A stretch of DNA of 64,000 nt from Parasponia andersonii (Eukaryota; Streptophyta; Magnoliopsida; Rosales; Cannabaceae). The DNA lies in contig JXTB01000150.1 in assembly GCA_002914805.1 (NCBI GenBank), forward strand, positions 172,505 through 236,504, in the 5' to 3' direction. The position numbers and the translations under genes were made by a program. The notes below the pieces were generated by a model. That model was not told the origin of the DNA. It worked only from the letters and a program-made list of their open reading frames with translations, and did no database searches. Positions 1 to 13,202 of this stretch are shown here, one piece after another. Position 1 is the stretch's first letter, and each line of letters starts with the position of its first letter.

Positions 1-676
1 AAAAGTCAATTTCATTTTTTCACTTACTAGTTGGTTGATAGTAGAGTCCCCATGGCATTAACTTAATTTTACTTTTAATAAAAAAGTCTACAAATGCATT
101 TAAATGCTTGCTTTAATACCAACTGTAACACTGTAAATATGGGATAAAAAACTGTCAATTTATAGCTTCATCTTATGAGGTTAAGGCGGAAGAATGGTCA
201 AACTTTTTTCTATTTTATTTTCTTTTAAATTTTACTATTTATAATCAAACTAAAAAAATATTTCTTGATGAAAATTTATTTTACTTCATAATTGAAATTA
301 ACTCTCAAAATAGAAATTAAGTTTATAAACTTTATAAAAATAAAACAACACTCAATCTTAGTCAAATAATTAAACACTTGAAAATAAAAACATAAAGTTA
401 TTTAAAATATTTTATTGTCATTTGGAATTCTGTCGTCACTAGCTAACCTCTAATAGGAATTATTGCTCATCTAGAAAAATTAAATGAATTAAATGAATGA
501 AATGAGCTTGCGCCCAATAAGTAAATCTCGTGCATATCATGAATATTACATCATATGAATAGTACACTTTTAGAATCATAACTATATATCCCCTTCTTTG
601 AAAACATCATGTTCATAACATTTTCATTTCATAAAACTTTCATATTTGAGTTCATCATAGTATAATGTTAAGTCTA
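1..676. other. AT-rich intergenic stretch, no gene seen
   Basis: No convincing reading frame, RNA gene or transposon domain is visible. A segment near 109-180 resembles the edge of a degraded LTR element, but I cannot support a boundary. It ends where the Athila-like LTR begins at 677. Confidence 0.5.
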
Positions 677-2280
677 TGTTAGTTAGAATGTGTAACTATA
701 AATTATATTCATACACTTTCATATAAGTGCACATGGTCACAAGTAATATTGATTTAGGAGTTAGAGTGTTGAACTCACGAGGATTGATTACTAAGTCTAA
801 ACTAAGTATTAAAATTGGTCAATCCTAACTTTATCTAAACAATAAAAATATAGATTTTAGAGAAATAAAATAAAAGAAACTAAAATATCATGCAAATGAA
901 TAAAAGATAAAACAATAAGAAAAATCTCCAGATTTACTAATTCTCCAACCGTTCTCTTTTCATGTTATTTCCCACTTTCTTTCTTAAATTAATTAATCCA
1001 CTAGAGTTGTCAATCGAGAATCGAATGTATTCACAAACTCCTTTCCAAGACATAAGTGAAAACACTTAGACAAGTTAATATGTTAGTCCTAACATATATT
1101 AGATTCGTTAAGTTTAGTAATTCTCAAAGAGGTTATACAAGTCACATAGGTACATTCCTATCCTATGCAAACTTACCCCAAACTAGGTAATCTTATGCTA
1201 TTTTACCTAAGTTTAAATTACTAATCTCTCTTCCAAGCTCATAGAAATTTCACTCAACAATTTATTTAGTAATCAATTAAATAGAAATAATAAGTATAAA
1301 GTGAAACAAATAACTCAACAATAGATTTGATAAATAAAAGAGGAGAGAAAGAAACAAACACAAGTTACTAGGTTGGTTCATATAGTAAAACTAGATAATA
1401 AATATTTAGTTCATAATATAATTGAGAAAAATAGGATTTTAATACAAAAGAATCAAGAAATATAAATATTAAAGAGAAAAGAGTTTTAGAATTCTCCCTC
1501 TTTAAAGAGCTTGTAGGTGTTCATGGAGATTGTCAATCTCCTACTCCAAACTTTGTTCTTACTTTCTTGAATTCTTTCTCAAAGATTTACTCTAAACAAT
1601 ATCAGTCTTTAAATATAGAAAATACAAAGAAAAAACTCACAAGAAAATAAAGAAAAGATAGTATGAATAAAAGGTGGTGTTGATATTGTGGAGGAAATCA
1701 AGAAATGGAGGATTGGACCATATCTTTTGCTTATTCTTCCTCCTCTTCCTTTCCTTCCATGGTTGACTCTCTCTCTTTCTCTATCCCAACATGCCTTTTT
1801 CAACCCCAAATATAGGATTTTAAAGAGTGGCTTATGCAAACCTAAGGCATGCCAAATCTGGACTTTTGGATCATCAAAAAGTTGATTTTGACCATTAATT
1901 ATTAACCTAGGATAGATAAGATAGTGTTATGGTGCCAAAACTACCTGAGAGTTGGTACTGCAACACCACTTTTCTACTAGTTTGGCATCGCGGCTTCGTG
2001 GATGTGTCATTTTTTCGTTTTAGCTTCGATTTACCTCAATTTTATTGCATTACAATCGTATCGGATTCAATTCAATCTCAATAATTTGAAAAACCCATTT
2101 GGGAGGCACATACTCACCTTATTTTGCTTCAAACACCTTTGTTTCATTCTCCTATCAGCATAAACAAACAAAATATTAAAATAACAAGAAAAATACTTGA
2201 AACAACTTAATTCAAATAAAAATATAGCAAAACTTAAAGGCTTAATAGCACTAGATAGCTCCAATTCTACAGAGTTAACA
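677..2280 (-). mobile_element. Athila-like LTR (3' LTR of a non-autonomous Gypsy element)
   Basis: The first roughly 690 bp are clearly homologous to 4206-4899 (direct repeat, many substitutions), which fits two LTRs of one element. The plus strand starts TGTTAG and ends GTTAACA, so the minus-strand LTR runs TG to CA. A polypurine-like AAAGGTG lies just outside 2280 on the minus strand. Internal phrases match the second Athila-like LTR at 7893-9322. Short reading frames inside it are not genes. Known: paired LTRs of this type bound Athila/Tat elements. Inferred: age, from the strong divergence between the copies. Confidence 0.7.
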
Positions 2281-4180
2281 CACCTTTAAACTTAAGATTT
2301 TGCTAGTCCTCGAGCAAAAGAAAAAGAAAAACATTTAAAAAACACATAAGAGATAATGTACTAATATTGATAATTTCGAATTGATTCTTCAAAGCTTACA
2401 AAATAGCATAACTTAAAGAAAAGTGTAAATATCGGCAAATTATTAAGAATAATTCAAGTGCATATCCAATCTTAGATCGAATTTCTTATGTATATATGTG
2501 TGTATACCTTTCTTCTATCATTGTGTCAAATCCGGATAAGTTTATGCAAACATATATTAAGCATAAAATCTCAAAAACATTAATCAAGTTCCATAAGTTT
2601 ACTTCTTAAATCCATCTCTACTAATATAGATAAACACAACACCAAGGATCAGAAGGTCTTCATTAAGGTTATAATGTTGGCTTAGGTAAAAGTACGATGA
2701 TTTAGGTAAAGTGAGCTCAAATCACCCTTAAGCACATTAACTTTAGGACTCATGTAGAGCTATTCTTTCACACACCAAGCAACACACTGCTACTCACAAT
2801 TTTTCTTCCTTCCATCAATACTTAGCCTAATATTTATTTCATTTTTTTTTGTTTGTGTTGAGTTGTACACCCCAAACTTGTTTATTTCTTTTATGAACAA
2901 GTGTGTAACTCTTTCCTTTTTTTTTTTTCTTACAATCTCACTCCACCCATCCTTTCATTACATAACATAACTCAAAATAATTCAATAAAGGCAATCAATA
3001 TGCTCAAGGAATAAAGGTTGAATGATATTATTTTAGGTTAGGTTAATGTGTATGTGGTTGAAAAATAAAAAGCTTTACAAGGCTCAAAATGGGTGTACTA
3101 GGGATAAAATATATCGTAGTTAGCTTGAACGACTCAAACGATCCAAAGATTGCCTAAATCCTTCCCTTGGTGAAATGTTGTCTAGAATTTTGTCTCAATA
3201 GATTATCAAGCAAATTTTAGCACTAATAAGATTATCAAAATGTCATATTTACATAAATATTCTCTAGATTTACACACAAATCAAAGATGATAGTATTGTG
3301 TTCAATATAGACATTTACAATCAAAATGGAACTAACACAAGAATTCTCCTCCATAAGACTAAGCCAAAATCCACATTTTTCAAAAGGTTATGCACCAATT
3401 CACCCAAGGTTCCTATCATTGGAACATGGTATTCATCAAAGAAAGCATGAAATACTTCTAATTATTCAAATACACAAACACACAACTAAGAAAATAAACA
3501 CACGACAATAAAAAAACTCAACCAAACAAGATTTACTCCCTTCCCCAAACTTAGTATGCAAAATAATTGAAAATTAAAGAACAAAAGAATGAGTTTAGAG
3601 ATACTCCTCTAGTTGGCACATAACCATGAAGCTTAATCTCCTTGAAATTGTACCAACTTCTTGTATTGCACAAAACACGAACATATAAAAAAAATATACG
3701 AACATGAAAAGTAAACACTTAAGTTGCCTCCTAAGAAGCGCTCGAGTTATCATCTTTGGCTTAACTCAAATGAATGTTCATTAAAGAGCGGTTGTCGCCT
3801 ACAAAGTGTGGCATATACCACCACGAATGGGTCATTATTGCAATGGTCCTCAAGTTTGACCAAGTATAGACAATAATTGCTCAAAATTATAAAATGGCTT
3901 AATTTCAAATGACAAGCTTCAAAGGGAGACTTTACCTTTAGTTCGAGCTTGTAAAGAGTGTAGTATTAAGATAGTGACTTTAATGGCAAACAAGACTCCG
4001 TTGGTGGTATTCTTGTGTAGACCAATGATGCGGCCAAATCATTGGTCTCTTGGACTTTCTCAACCACCAACATGTCTTGTGGCTCTTCTTCTTCAAGTTC
4101 CCTTGAAGACTCTTCAAAATAAAAACAGTTAAAATCAAACTTTATTGGCATTAATATTAACAAATAAATAGTATTTTGAT
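2281..4180 (-). mobile_element. Internal region of non-autonomous Athila-like element, non-coding
   Basis: About 1.9 kb lies between the two LTRs. I find no gag, protease, reverse transcriptase or integrase motif on either strand, so the element could only have moved with enzymes supplied in trans, or it has lost its coding part by deletion. A segment around 3720-3760 resembles conserved non-coding sequence common in plant Gypsy internal regions. Small reading frames at 3326-3511 and 3966-4163 look like chance. Confidence 0.5.
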
Positions 4181-4203
4181 CCCCCTAGTAATGGCACCAA
4201 AAA
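4181..4203 (-). other. Primer-binding site, Athila/Tat type
   Basis: On the minus strand, directly after the LTR end CCAACA, comes a diverged version of the TGGCGCCGTTGCCGGGG-type primer site seen in Athila/Tat elements (here TGGTGCCATTACTAGGGG). Its position fixes the orientation of the element as minus and identifies 4206-4899 as the 5' LTR. Confidence 0.6.
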
Positions 4204-4205
4204 CT

Positions 4206-4899
4206 TGTTGGTTGAAATGTGTTAACTATAAATTATATTCACACACTCCTGTGAAAGTGCACATGATCAGAAGTAATATAGATTTAGGAGTTTGAGTATT
4301 GAACCCACGAGGATTGATTACTAAGTTTAAGCTAAGTATTAAAATTGGCTAATCCTAACTTTATTTAAACAACAAAAATATAGATTTTAGAGAAATAAAA
4401 TAAAAGAAACTAAACTATCATACAAATGAGTAAAAGATAAAATAATAAGAAAAATATCTAGGTTTATTAATTCGCCAACCATTTTCTTGTCATAGTACTT
4501 CATAATTTCTTTCTTAAGTTAGTTAATCTACTAGAGTTGTCAACCGAGAATTCGAATGTATTGACAAACTCCTTTCCAAGAAATAAGTGAAAATACCTAG
4601 ATAAGCTAAGATATTACTCCTAACATAAATGAACTAGATTCGTTAAGCTTAGTAATTCTCAGAGAGATTGCACAAGTTACATAGGTATATTCCTGTCCTA
4701 TACAAACTTACCCTAAACTAAGTAATCTTATGTTGTTTTATCTGAGTCCAAATTTTTAATCCCCTTTCCAAGCTCAGAGAAATTTTACTCAATAATTTAT
4801 TTAGTGATCAATTAAATAGAAGCAACAAGTATAAGATAAAACAAATAATTCAATAATAGATTTGATTAATAAAAGAGGAGAGAAATAAACAAATACAAG
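4206..4899 (-). mobile_element. Athila-like 5' LTR, truncated
   Basis: Homologous to 677-1368 in the same orientation. Similarity stops near 4899, where unrelated sequence leading into a second Athila-like pol begins, so about 900 bp of this LTR are missing. The missing part was lost by deletion or by recombination with the neighbouring element. Confidence 0.65.
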
Positions 4900-5089
4900 T
4901 TCTTCTACTTGTAGTGAATTACCACAGTCTAAATCTTGTTGCAACCATGTGCCTCTTTTTGTCCTTTTTTTTATTATTATTTATGCATCAATATTTATTA
5001 TATAGATTAATACATACTATAATTGTTCATAAGAAACATATGTGTGTGTCCTAAAACTACTCACATCATACAATTATAAAATTATATTT

Positions 5090-6520
5090 CATAACATAGA
5101 TAACCAAAAACTATAAAATATCATCCCAAAAGTAGTACCTTACATCATGTAGGAATTTTTTCTTCTGATAGTGGTTGAGGTCAGGAAGCATCTGCTTACA
5201 CACAAGATAGTTCACATAGTCTACATACCATGGTACATTGTCTTCTATAATAAGTAGCTACTCATTAGGAAAGGTTTACATTGATCATAAAAGCATCATT
5301 TTCATTTTTATCTCCTTCCAGTCTCGAAAGATGGTCAGTTACTTGGTTCTCCATCTCTTTTCTATCTTTCACTTCCAAGTCAAACTCCTGAAGCAAAAAA
5401 TCCATTAAGTCAATTGAGACCTTGCATCCTTCTTGGCAATGAGATACTTGATTGCTGAATGATCAGTATACACTATCACCTTGGTGCTAGTCAAGTAAGA
5501 TCAAAACTTGTCAAAAGTGAGCACCAATGCAAGTAACTCCTTTTTGGTTGTTGTATAATTTGATAGGGCATCATTGAGGGTCTTGCTAGCATAGTAAATG
5601 GCATGAAACATTCTACCCTTTTTCTATCCTAAAACAGCTCCAACTGCATAATCACTAATATCACACATGAACTCAAATGGCATGGACTAATTTGGTGTAC
5701 CAATAACAAGTGCAGTCACAAGTTTCAGTTTTAAAGTCTCAAAAGTATTTAAAGAAGCATCATCAAAACTTAACACCTCATCGTTCTTTAGTAGAGTACA
5801 CAATAGCTTGGTAATTTTGGAGAAGTCTTTGATGAATCTTCGATAAAACCTATCATACCCAAGGAAACTACGAATTCCCTTGACATTAACTGGGGGAGTA
5901 AGCTTCTCAATGGTCTCTAACTTTGCTTTGTCAACTTTAATATCTTTGCTAGAAATTATGTGACCAAGAACAACTACCTCTTTCACCATAAAATGACACA
6001 TCTCCTAATTCAACACCAAATTTGCGTCTTCACATCATTTTAGTAATAATAACAGGTTATGCAAATATAAATAAAAAGAATCATTAAACACTGAAATGTC
6101 ATCCATAAATACCTCAAGAAATTTCTCCACCATATCCGTAAAGATAGCCATCATACACCTTTGAAAAGTTGTAGGAGCATTGTACAAACCAAAAGGCATT
6201 CTTTTAAATGCAAAAGTACCATAAGGACAAGTGAAAGTGTTCAATTCCAAGTCCTCTAGAGCAATAGTGATCAAATTGTATCCAATATAACCGTTGAAGA
6301 AGCAATAGAAATCGTGGCCAGCTAGTCTATCAAGCATCTTAACAATGAATGGCAATGGAAAATGATCTTTTCTGGTTGCTTTATTCAGCTTTCAGTAGTC
6401 CATGCATACTCTCCATCCCATTACTATTCTTGTAGCAATCAACTCATTGTTCTTGTTGGTTACCACTGTGATTCCTTCTTTTTTTGGAACACATTAAACG
6501 GGACTCCCCCATGAGCTATT
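5090..6520 (-). pseudogene. Athila-like Gypsy pol remnant (RT, RNase H)
   Basis: Read on the minus strand, the region from 6510 to 6370 encodes the start of a reverse transcriptase up to an in-frame TGA. The span 6355-6035 carries the RT core, including the FMDD form of the catalytic aspartate motif, and 6001-5687 the thumb and connection (motif IRSFLG). The span 5680-5300 carries RNase H (VYTDHS, then DHLSRLEG after a frameshift), and 5280-5090 a tail with VPWYVDYVNYL-type sequence. Protease is not recognisable and integrase is absent. Several stops and at least two frame changes make it non-functional. The wording of the motifs matches the Athila lineage of Ty3/Gypsy. Confidence 0.85.
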
Positions 6521-6829
6521 AGAAATAGGATAAATGATGCTGGTATCCAACTATTTGATTATCTCTTTTTTTACCACTTCCTTCATGATGGGATTTAACT
6601 TTCATTGATGCTCAATAAAGGTTTTGTGACCCTTTTCCAACAAGATCTTATGTAAACAAATGGAAAAGCTAATACCTCTAATATCTGCAATAGTCTATCC
6701 TAAAGCTGTCTTATGTGCCCTTGTTGGTTCTGGTTATTCTAAGAGAAGTTTGGACGATTTCTTCAAGATTGTAGAAGTTGGAGTAAGGATTGTTATACTA
6801 TTGTTGATTGTAGTTCCCCGCGAATTATG

Positions 6830-7780
6830 TTGACACTGTATTCATAAGCCAATGAGTGCTCAAATGGCTATCACCACATTGCTCACAAGCTCTAGCTAAA
6901 CTTTGCATTACATAAACTCTATAGACTGCCATAGAATTAATCTTATTGGTTAAGGTATTGACTTGAGCAGCCAATGATGAAATGACTTCCAACTTATTGA
7001 TGCTAGCTACTCTTTTCAGATTGACTCATTCTGAGGACTATTAGTAGTTGTTTGATTCCATTCTTCTAACAAATCAAAGGTTTCATCAGATGATTTGCTC
7101 ATCAAAGCACCACCAGCTACTACATCAATAATAGTTCTCAAATGCCCCATCAAACCATTATAGAAAGTTTAAACCAAGAGCCATTTAGGAATTCCATGGG
7201 GTGGACACTTCTGCATCGCCTCCTTATAACCCTCCCATGACTTATATAAGGACTCATTATTAGACTACACAAATGAGGTAATATCATTCCTCAACTTTGT
7301 TATCTTGGCTAGAAGGAAGACTGTAGCAACGAACTTTTGAGCTAACTCATCCTAAGTAGTAATGGATCCCGAAGGTAAAGCATTCAATCATCCCTTTGCT
7401 TTGTCTCTCAAAGAGAATAGGAATAATCTCAAACGAATGGCATCATTGCTTATCCCATTTTACTTGAAGGTATCACATATCTCCACAAAGTTCATAATAT
7501 ATTGATTGGATCATTACTAGGAAAACCACCAAATTGACAAGACCCCTGCACCACCATCTGAATAATATTGGCTGGTCTTCGAATGCTAGAACCAGCCCAA
7601 TTAATCATAAGAATTGCAGAGTTTCAAAGTGGCCATGTATTGTATTGATTTGCCATGGTAGCTCGAGGATTGTTCCTTTGATTCCTCTGTCTTCTAACCA
7701 CCCTTAAGGTTCGTTCAATCTCATAGTCTAATGGCACAAATTCAAGGCTCCTTGCACGTCTCATGCACTAAATTCTGGTT
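6830..7780 (-). pseudogene. Athila-like gag remnant
   Basis: On the minus strand the region from about 7600 to 7130 translates, with stops and frame changes, into a gag capsid segment. It has the order expected for Athila (FGG-containing start, EICDTFK, then IRLRLFLFSLRDKAKGWLN, then a segment ending near the CPPHG-type peptide). The frame is broken repeatedly and no intact start is visible. It lies between the primer site near 7865-7890 and the pol remnant, the normal gag position. Confidence 0.75.
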
Positions 7781-7892
7781 TAGTACCTGAAATTTAAATG
7801 AATGGCAAGGCTTGAATTAAATGTAAACTAATAAATATTAGTATTAACAAGAAATAAATTACCGTACTCTCTAGCAACAGTACCAAAAAAAT

Positions 7893-9322
7893 TTTAGGGG
7901 TATTTTAAACACACATACCGCAAGTGCACAAGTCGCAACAATTAATATAAAAGTAAGAAAATAGCGTTCCCTTAGAGAATACGTGATTCACTAATGCTAA
8001 CTACTAAATGAAATCAATTTATAATTTGTCCAAACAAAAGTAAACAAGATTGTTTCAAACAAGAATTGAAAAGAACAATAACAATGTAGTATGTAAAACT
8101 TGAAGACAAACCTTAGCAACTAAAGATCATTTCAAATATAATAATATGAAACCTAGGGATACAATCTACCCTCTAACTCCTCCAACTATTATTTTTCCTC
8201 TCAATTCATTAATCCATTTAGAGTCACAAACTAAGTATTCAAAATATTCACAAACTCTTTTCCAAGAACTAAGTAAAGATACCCAAACAAGATAATATCT
8301 TGCCTCTAATATAAATTGACTAGATTCATTAAGTTAAGTTTTCTCATGAAGTTGTATAAGTCACGTAGATATATTCTTATTCTATGCAAACTCATCCTAT
8401 ATTAGATAATCTTATGTTGTTCTATCTATGTCCAACTCTATATTCCTTTTTCTAAGTTCATAAAGATTTCACAAATTAACTCTATTTAATAGCTAAGTAA
8501 ATAGATGTATTAAACTCAAGATAGAACAATCAACTTAACACAATAGATATCATGAATAATAGATAAAAACAAAGTAGTTAGATTACATTAAATATTCAAT
8601 TGCCTCTCTAAAAATTAAGTTTAGCTTATGTTCATACAAAATGGTTCACAGCAGATTATACAAATGTGAAACAAATCCATTTGTAGAAATAAAAGAGAAA
8701 ACAAAGACAGAGAGGAAAGAAAAACTCTTTTGAAGTTCAAATCTCATGTCATGATCTTCTATCCCCTTCAATTCTGTGTGTTTCTTCTTTAGAACTGCTC
8801 TAAACCCTCTTGGCTGCTATAGTTTTTCAACTCTCTTCAGACCAAAATCCGAGTTTTTCGTAACCTGTTTAGCACTTTTTGGTGCTACGGCACCAAAATT
8901 GGCACAAGAGAAGCTCAAAAATGGCATTGTAGCACCAGATTATGGTGTTATGGTGCCACCAACCATGAGATTGTGTTACGACACCACTTTTCTGGCGCCG
9001 CAGTGCCAACTCTTTAGAGATTTTGTCATTGTGGCGCCATTTCTACCTCTAGATTTAGCACTGTGGTGCCAAGTTCTAGGTTGGCCAGCTTCAATTCTTC
9101 ATTTCGAGAGCTATTTTACAAGTTTCCACTCATTGCGATACTAGTTTGTTACCTAAATATTTTGGTTTACCTCTAATTTAGCTTCGAAAAATAATGTTCT
9201 TTGTCCAATTGTGTTTCACCTGAATATGCATAAAAAATAACAAAACACGTAAAAAGAGCTCAAAGACGAGCAATTCTTAAGCTTAAAAAGAGGGAAAAGA
9301 TAAGTGTGAAATACATTTATCA
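7893..9322 (-). mobile_element. Athila-like 5' LTR of the second element
   Basis: It sits just upstream (minus sense) of a degenerate primer site, read on the minus strand as TTTGGTACTGTTGCTAGAGA. It shares with the 677-2280 LTR the block around the conserved CAAGTGCAC phrase, a GC-richer GGTGCC-rich segment (8880-9080), and a tail before 9322. Terminal dinucleotides are eroded on the left, so the ends are approximate. A 122-codon open frame at 8776-9144 lies in the GC-richer segment and is not a recognised protein. Confidence 0.55.
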
Positions 9323-11170
9323 TTGATCAAATTATCAATGAACATGTTTTTGTGCATATGCATATAGTATTGTATTTATAAATATATTCTTAATTCTTTT
9401 TACACACCGAGCTTGCTCTTTGAGGTTATTTAGCCTTTACACTACATAGGGATACTTTGACAAACATTAGTATAATAATATATGTCTAAAATTACATAAT
9501 ATAATAAATCAATATATTGTTATGAAATTGATATTAACAACTTCTAAATGCCTAATATGTAATAGAATATGTTTATTATTAGCTTAGTATACATGTGAGA
9601 ATGTTGAGCATCACAATATATATATAGATATCAAATTATCAAATGCATGCACTCCATTAACATCAAATGTTTCTTTCATTAAACTCATATAATCATTGTT
9701 TGCATTCATCAACAAAAGTGAAAAATGAAACATGTTATCCTCCTAGATGAGTAATTCTTTATTTTCTTTTTCCTTCACAAGTAGGTTGATATTATAAAAT
9801 ATATAGTTAGTAAAAACAAAAATATCATCAAATATTCTATAAATTTAAAATTATAAAAGTAGACTTATTTTAAAAATTGAGGGGAAAAATTTTAAAAAAT
9901 GGTGGTCCTGCACTTGTACTTAGTAGTAGAAAATGTTAGTCCTCACTCATAGTAGAAAAGAGGAAGCAATTGACCAAATAGTGGTGATCCTAGTGGGTGC
10001 TTCATCTTAGCTTTTGATGGGGAGAAGATGAAGAGAAGATTTAGGGGTATTTTTTTTCTTATTTTGGGAGACTTAGGCATGTTTGACAAGCTATTTAGAT
10101 TTTTTTTATTAAATTTATTTAAAATCAATTAAAATAAAATGATAGACTATATTGATTTCGATATGGGTTTGAACTCTTTTCTATTAATTAATGCAACAAA
10201 ATTTTAATTATTGGATTATGGGGCTTAATTGTTTAAAATTTAGGAGTTATATTAATTGTTTTACAAATTTAAAAAATATTACAACAATTTGAGAGGGGGG
10301 AGGGGGTTGCTAATGAGGTAGCTCTGTCTTTATGGTTAACGGATATTTACATAATATTGTACATCGCAATCTCTCATTATTACCAGTGGAAACTCAACAT
10401 CTCTGCCTGTGGACATATGCTAATTACTAAACCACATATATCTCTTATATTGCTCTATTATTGTTTTTATTATTATATATTTTAATAGCAGCAATGTAAG
10501 ACTAAGTTATTATTGTGAGAGATGACTTGGACCTTGCTATGACAATCATCTATGCACGCACCCACCATAAATAAATGTTTCCCTTGAACTTGGAACACAA
10601 ATAATTGTCGAGCCAAATCCATTTTTTTACCTAATAAGAGAGCAGAAAAAGAAAGTATTCTAGGCACTTCTTTTCTTTGAAAGAAAAGTATTTGGTCAGT
10701 CTCTTATAATAACCGAACTTAGGTACATTGGAATTTTTATAAAATTTCATAAATTAATCCCTTCATCTTTGGGCGGATTAGATAGAAGAGTTAAAAAAAC
10801 ATACAAAAAAACAAAATAAAACAAAAATATGGGTTTATGGTATTATTGGGCCTTGAACTATGCAACTTGAGGTGAGAGGTAATTATCTCTCAATCAAATT
10901 TGCTAATTATATCTCTCAAAATTATAGAACTCAAAGAAAGTCTATCTAATGTATTACCTAAATTTTTTCATTAATAAAGAGCTACGAGAAATTATTTGCA
11001 TAATGTGATTTACCAACAAAAAGAAGACATGCTTTTGAATCTCTTATAGAGACCTTTTTGAAAGGTTTTGAAAGTTTAAGAAAATTTTTATTATGTTTAA
11101 CTATGATTTAAAAGAATTTAAAATGTTTTAAGTACTTGATAGTTTAGTTAGAAAACTATATATCATTCGA
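9323..11170. other. AT-rich intergenic DNA, no gene seen
   Basis: No protein family, RNA gene or LTR boundary is recognisable. A perfect 9-bp inverted repeat with one central base (CTTTTCTTT/AAAGAAAAG) lies near 10672-10690. Reading frames of about 60 codons here are expected by chance. Confidence 0.5.
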
Positions 11171-11348
11171 GAAACTTTATTAGATTGACATATGGGAATT
11201 ATTGGACATTCTTGTTGTAGTTTGTGGTGGATTGAAATTCTTATTGAATTGTTAATATTGAAACTTTATTAGATTGACATATGGGAATTATTGGACATTC
11301 TTGTTGTAGTTTGTGGTGGATTGAAATTCTTATTGAATTGTTAATATT
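11171..11348. repeat. Perfect 89-bp tandem duplication (2 copies)
   Basis: Copy 1 is 11171-11259 and copy 2 is 11260-11348. I compared them base by base and found no difference; the first three bases of a third unit follow. The identity contrasts with the heavily diverged surroundings, so it is either a recent duplication or an assembly artefact. Confidence 0.95.
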
Positions 11349-12799
11349 GAATTGAGTTTGTAACTCATTATTTGATCTGAGTTGGATCCAAGCATCATTA
11401 TGGTGATATAATTGATGATATAGGGATCAATTTACTTGTAAGTCTATATTGAGAGTTTTTAGACTCTTGTTATTATATTTTCAAATGGAATACTTGAAGT
11501 TCAAGTTTAGTTTACCAATGACCAATGTGAGACTTTATTGTAAACTAATGTAGTATTCCTATATGCCCCTGATATTTTGTGCTACATATTTTTAAAACTG
11601 TTTTTGATTTAAAAACAAAACGAGGTTAGATAGGAGACATGTGTAATTACAGAGACAACCTATTCTATTGAAACCTTGTTTCTGGAGTATTGTAGTATTA
11701 TTACCAGCTTATTTGCATGTTCGGTATTGAGCCATTTCTATATGACTTTCTCTTATACAAAAGACTGAGAAAGTCGTTGGGGATGATTGACAATTTGGGA
11801 TTATTGTTTACATCGAGTAAAGAGACTTAAAAAGTCTCTAGATATAAGTATGGTATGAATAAATACCATATAAGGTCTTACCTTGGGTAAAAGAATTGGG
11901 AAGTCTAAGGACTATATTTGTTACATGAGTACCTGCATTTTATATGCTTAGACTGCAGTAATTTAGCTTGCGGTATTTATTATGCTACATACTTCTGTAT
12001 TGATGATTTCCTATTATGGTAGTTCTAGTCTTATTCTTGACTAGAAATGATTTGTGTGCATCGTTGCCTCTCACTTATTATGAGGAATGGTAAATGACTT
12101 TTGTCATTATATTCTTATTGTTATTTTAACCTCTAAACTCGTCTATTTTATATTAATGAGGATTTCGTTAAAGTCCTTGACTCAGTGATTATTTAGGACC
12201 AAGTTTACTTGTAGAAAAATGGTATTGTCCTAGTGTGTCATTTTGACCTCTAATTACTGAGTCTTGTTCTTGACTCAGTGGTTATTTAAGACCAAGTTTA
12301 GTTGTAGATAAATGGTATTGTCCTAGTGTGTTATTGATCTGGTGTGATTAAGAGACGGTATAGTACGTACCTAATGTTAGATCTACTATACTATATTTGT
12401 GCCTAGCAATAAATGTTATGATTATAGAAGTGTTGTGTTTTCGACTTCTAGTCTGGATTTAATGTTACTGCTTTTGCGATTAATTACCAATTTTGGGTCA
12501 TCATTTCTTATCTCTTGTGTCAAGGTCTTATGCCTATTGATGAGCCATCTTACGATTCTATGTCTCTTTGTATACATCACTATCACATATCTTTGTGTGG
12601 CACTGGTATGTTGACGGAGTCCTATATCCAAGTGTGAAGTGTATATTTCACACTTCTTGATTTAACTAGTGTTTGATTTGTTACTCCTACATTATATAAT
12701 AGGTGGTTCACTCTCTTTCGAGTTGTTATCCTTTGTTATTTTACTCGTACCCCTGTCGTGTTTGAATTTCGGTACGAAATTCTTTAAAGGAGGGAAGGA
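11349..12799. other. AT-rich intergenic DNA upstream of a chromovirus end
   Basis: No intact gene is visible. The right end (about 12760-12799) reads like the C-terminal end and polypurine tract of a plus-strand chromovirus. An inverted repeat (AAGTGTGAA, 8-nt loop, TTCACACTT) lies at 12630-12655. The rest is unassigned; it may be decayed retroelement. Confidence 0.4.
12171..12336. repeat. Diverged tandem duplication, about 95-bp period
   Basis: Two related segments, about 12173-12240 and about 12267-12335, share the phrases TTGACTCAGTG, ACCAAGTTTA and TGGTATTGTCCTAGTGTGT with scattered substitutions. It is older than the perfect duplication at 11171. Confidence 0.8.
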
Positions 12800-13202
12800 T
12801 GTAAAACCTCTTAAAAATTGTAAGGGTAAATTGGTCTTTTGACACAAGTTTTTGCTATTATATGAGGACGATTTTTCTATTAAATTGAGTTCTTAGAAAT
12901 ACAAATGATTTTATATAAATTGTTTGGACATTAGACTCATTTTATTGAACTTCATGATTCTGAATAAAAAGTTTCTAAATAAAATAAATGGAATTCCTCT
13001 AAATATTAAGTGTATATTTTCTTAAGAAATTATTTCTTAAAAGTAATGAGACGATTCCTACTTTTGAATTTTTTTTACTTTTGAGAACTAAAAATTAAAA
13101 TTTCAAGTACTCAATTTTCTGGAATTTTATAAAAATTATTGTTTATCACTGTTTCGACTTAAAATTACTAAAAATCATGGCTTTGGAATTTCGGTCATAA
13201 CA
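12800..13202 (+). mobile_element. Short chromovirus (Tekay-like) LTR with adjoining polypurine tract
   Basis: It starts TGTAAAACC and ends TCGGTCATAACA. The last 350 bp are homologous to the end of the solo LTR at 14555-17078, and the first bases also match, but the 2.1-kb middle is missing. Immediately upstream is AAAGGAGGGAAGGA, a polypurine tract preceded by a phrase matching the end of chromovirus pol (compare the minus-strand one near 21200-21240). It is therefore the 3' end of a decayed element whose LTR lost its middle or belongs to a short subfamily. Confidence 0.6.

Noticed and set aside
8776..9144. 122-codon open frame
   Set aside because: It lies inside an Athila-like LTR in the GGTGCC-rich segment, a known low-stop region, with no domain.
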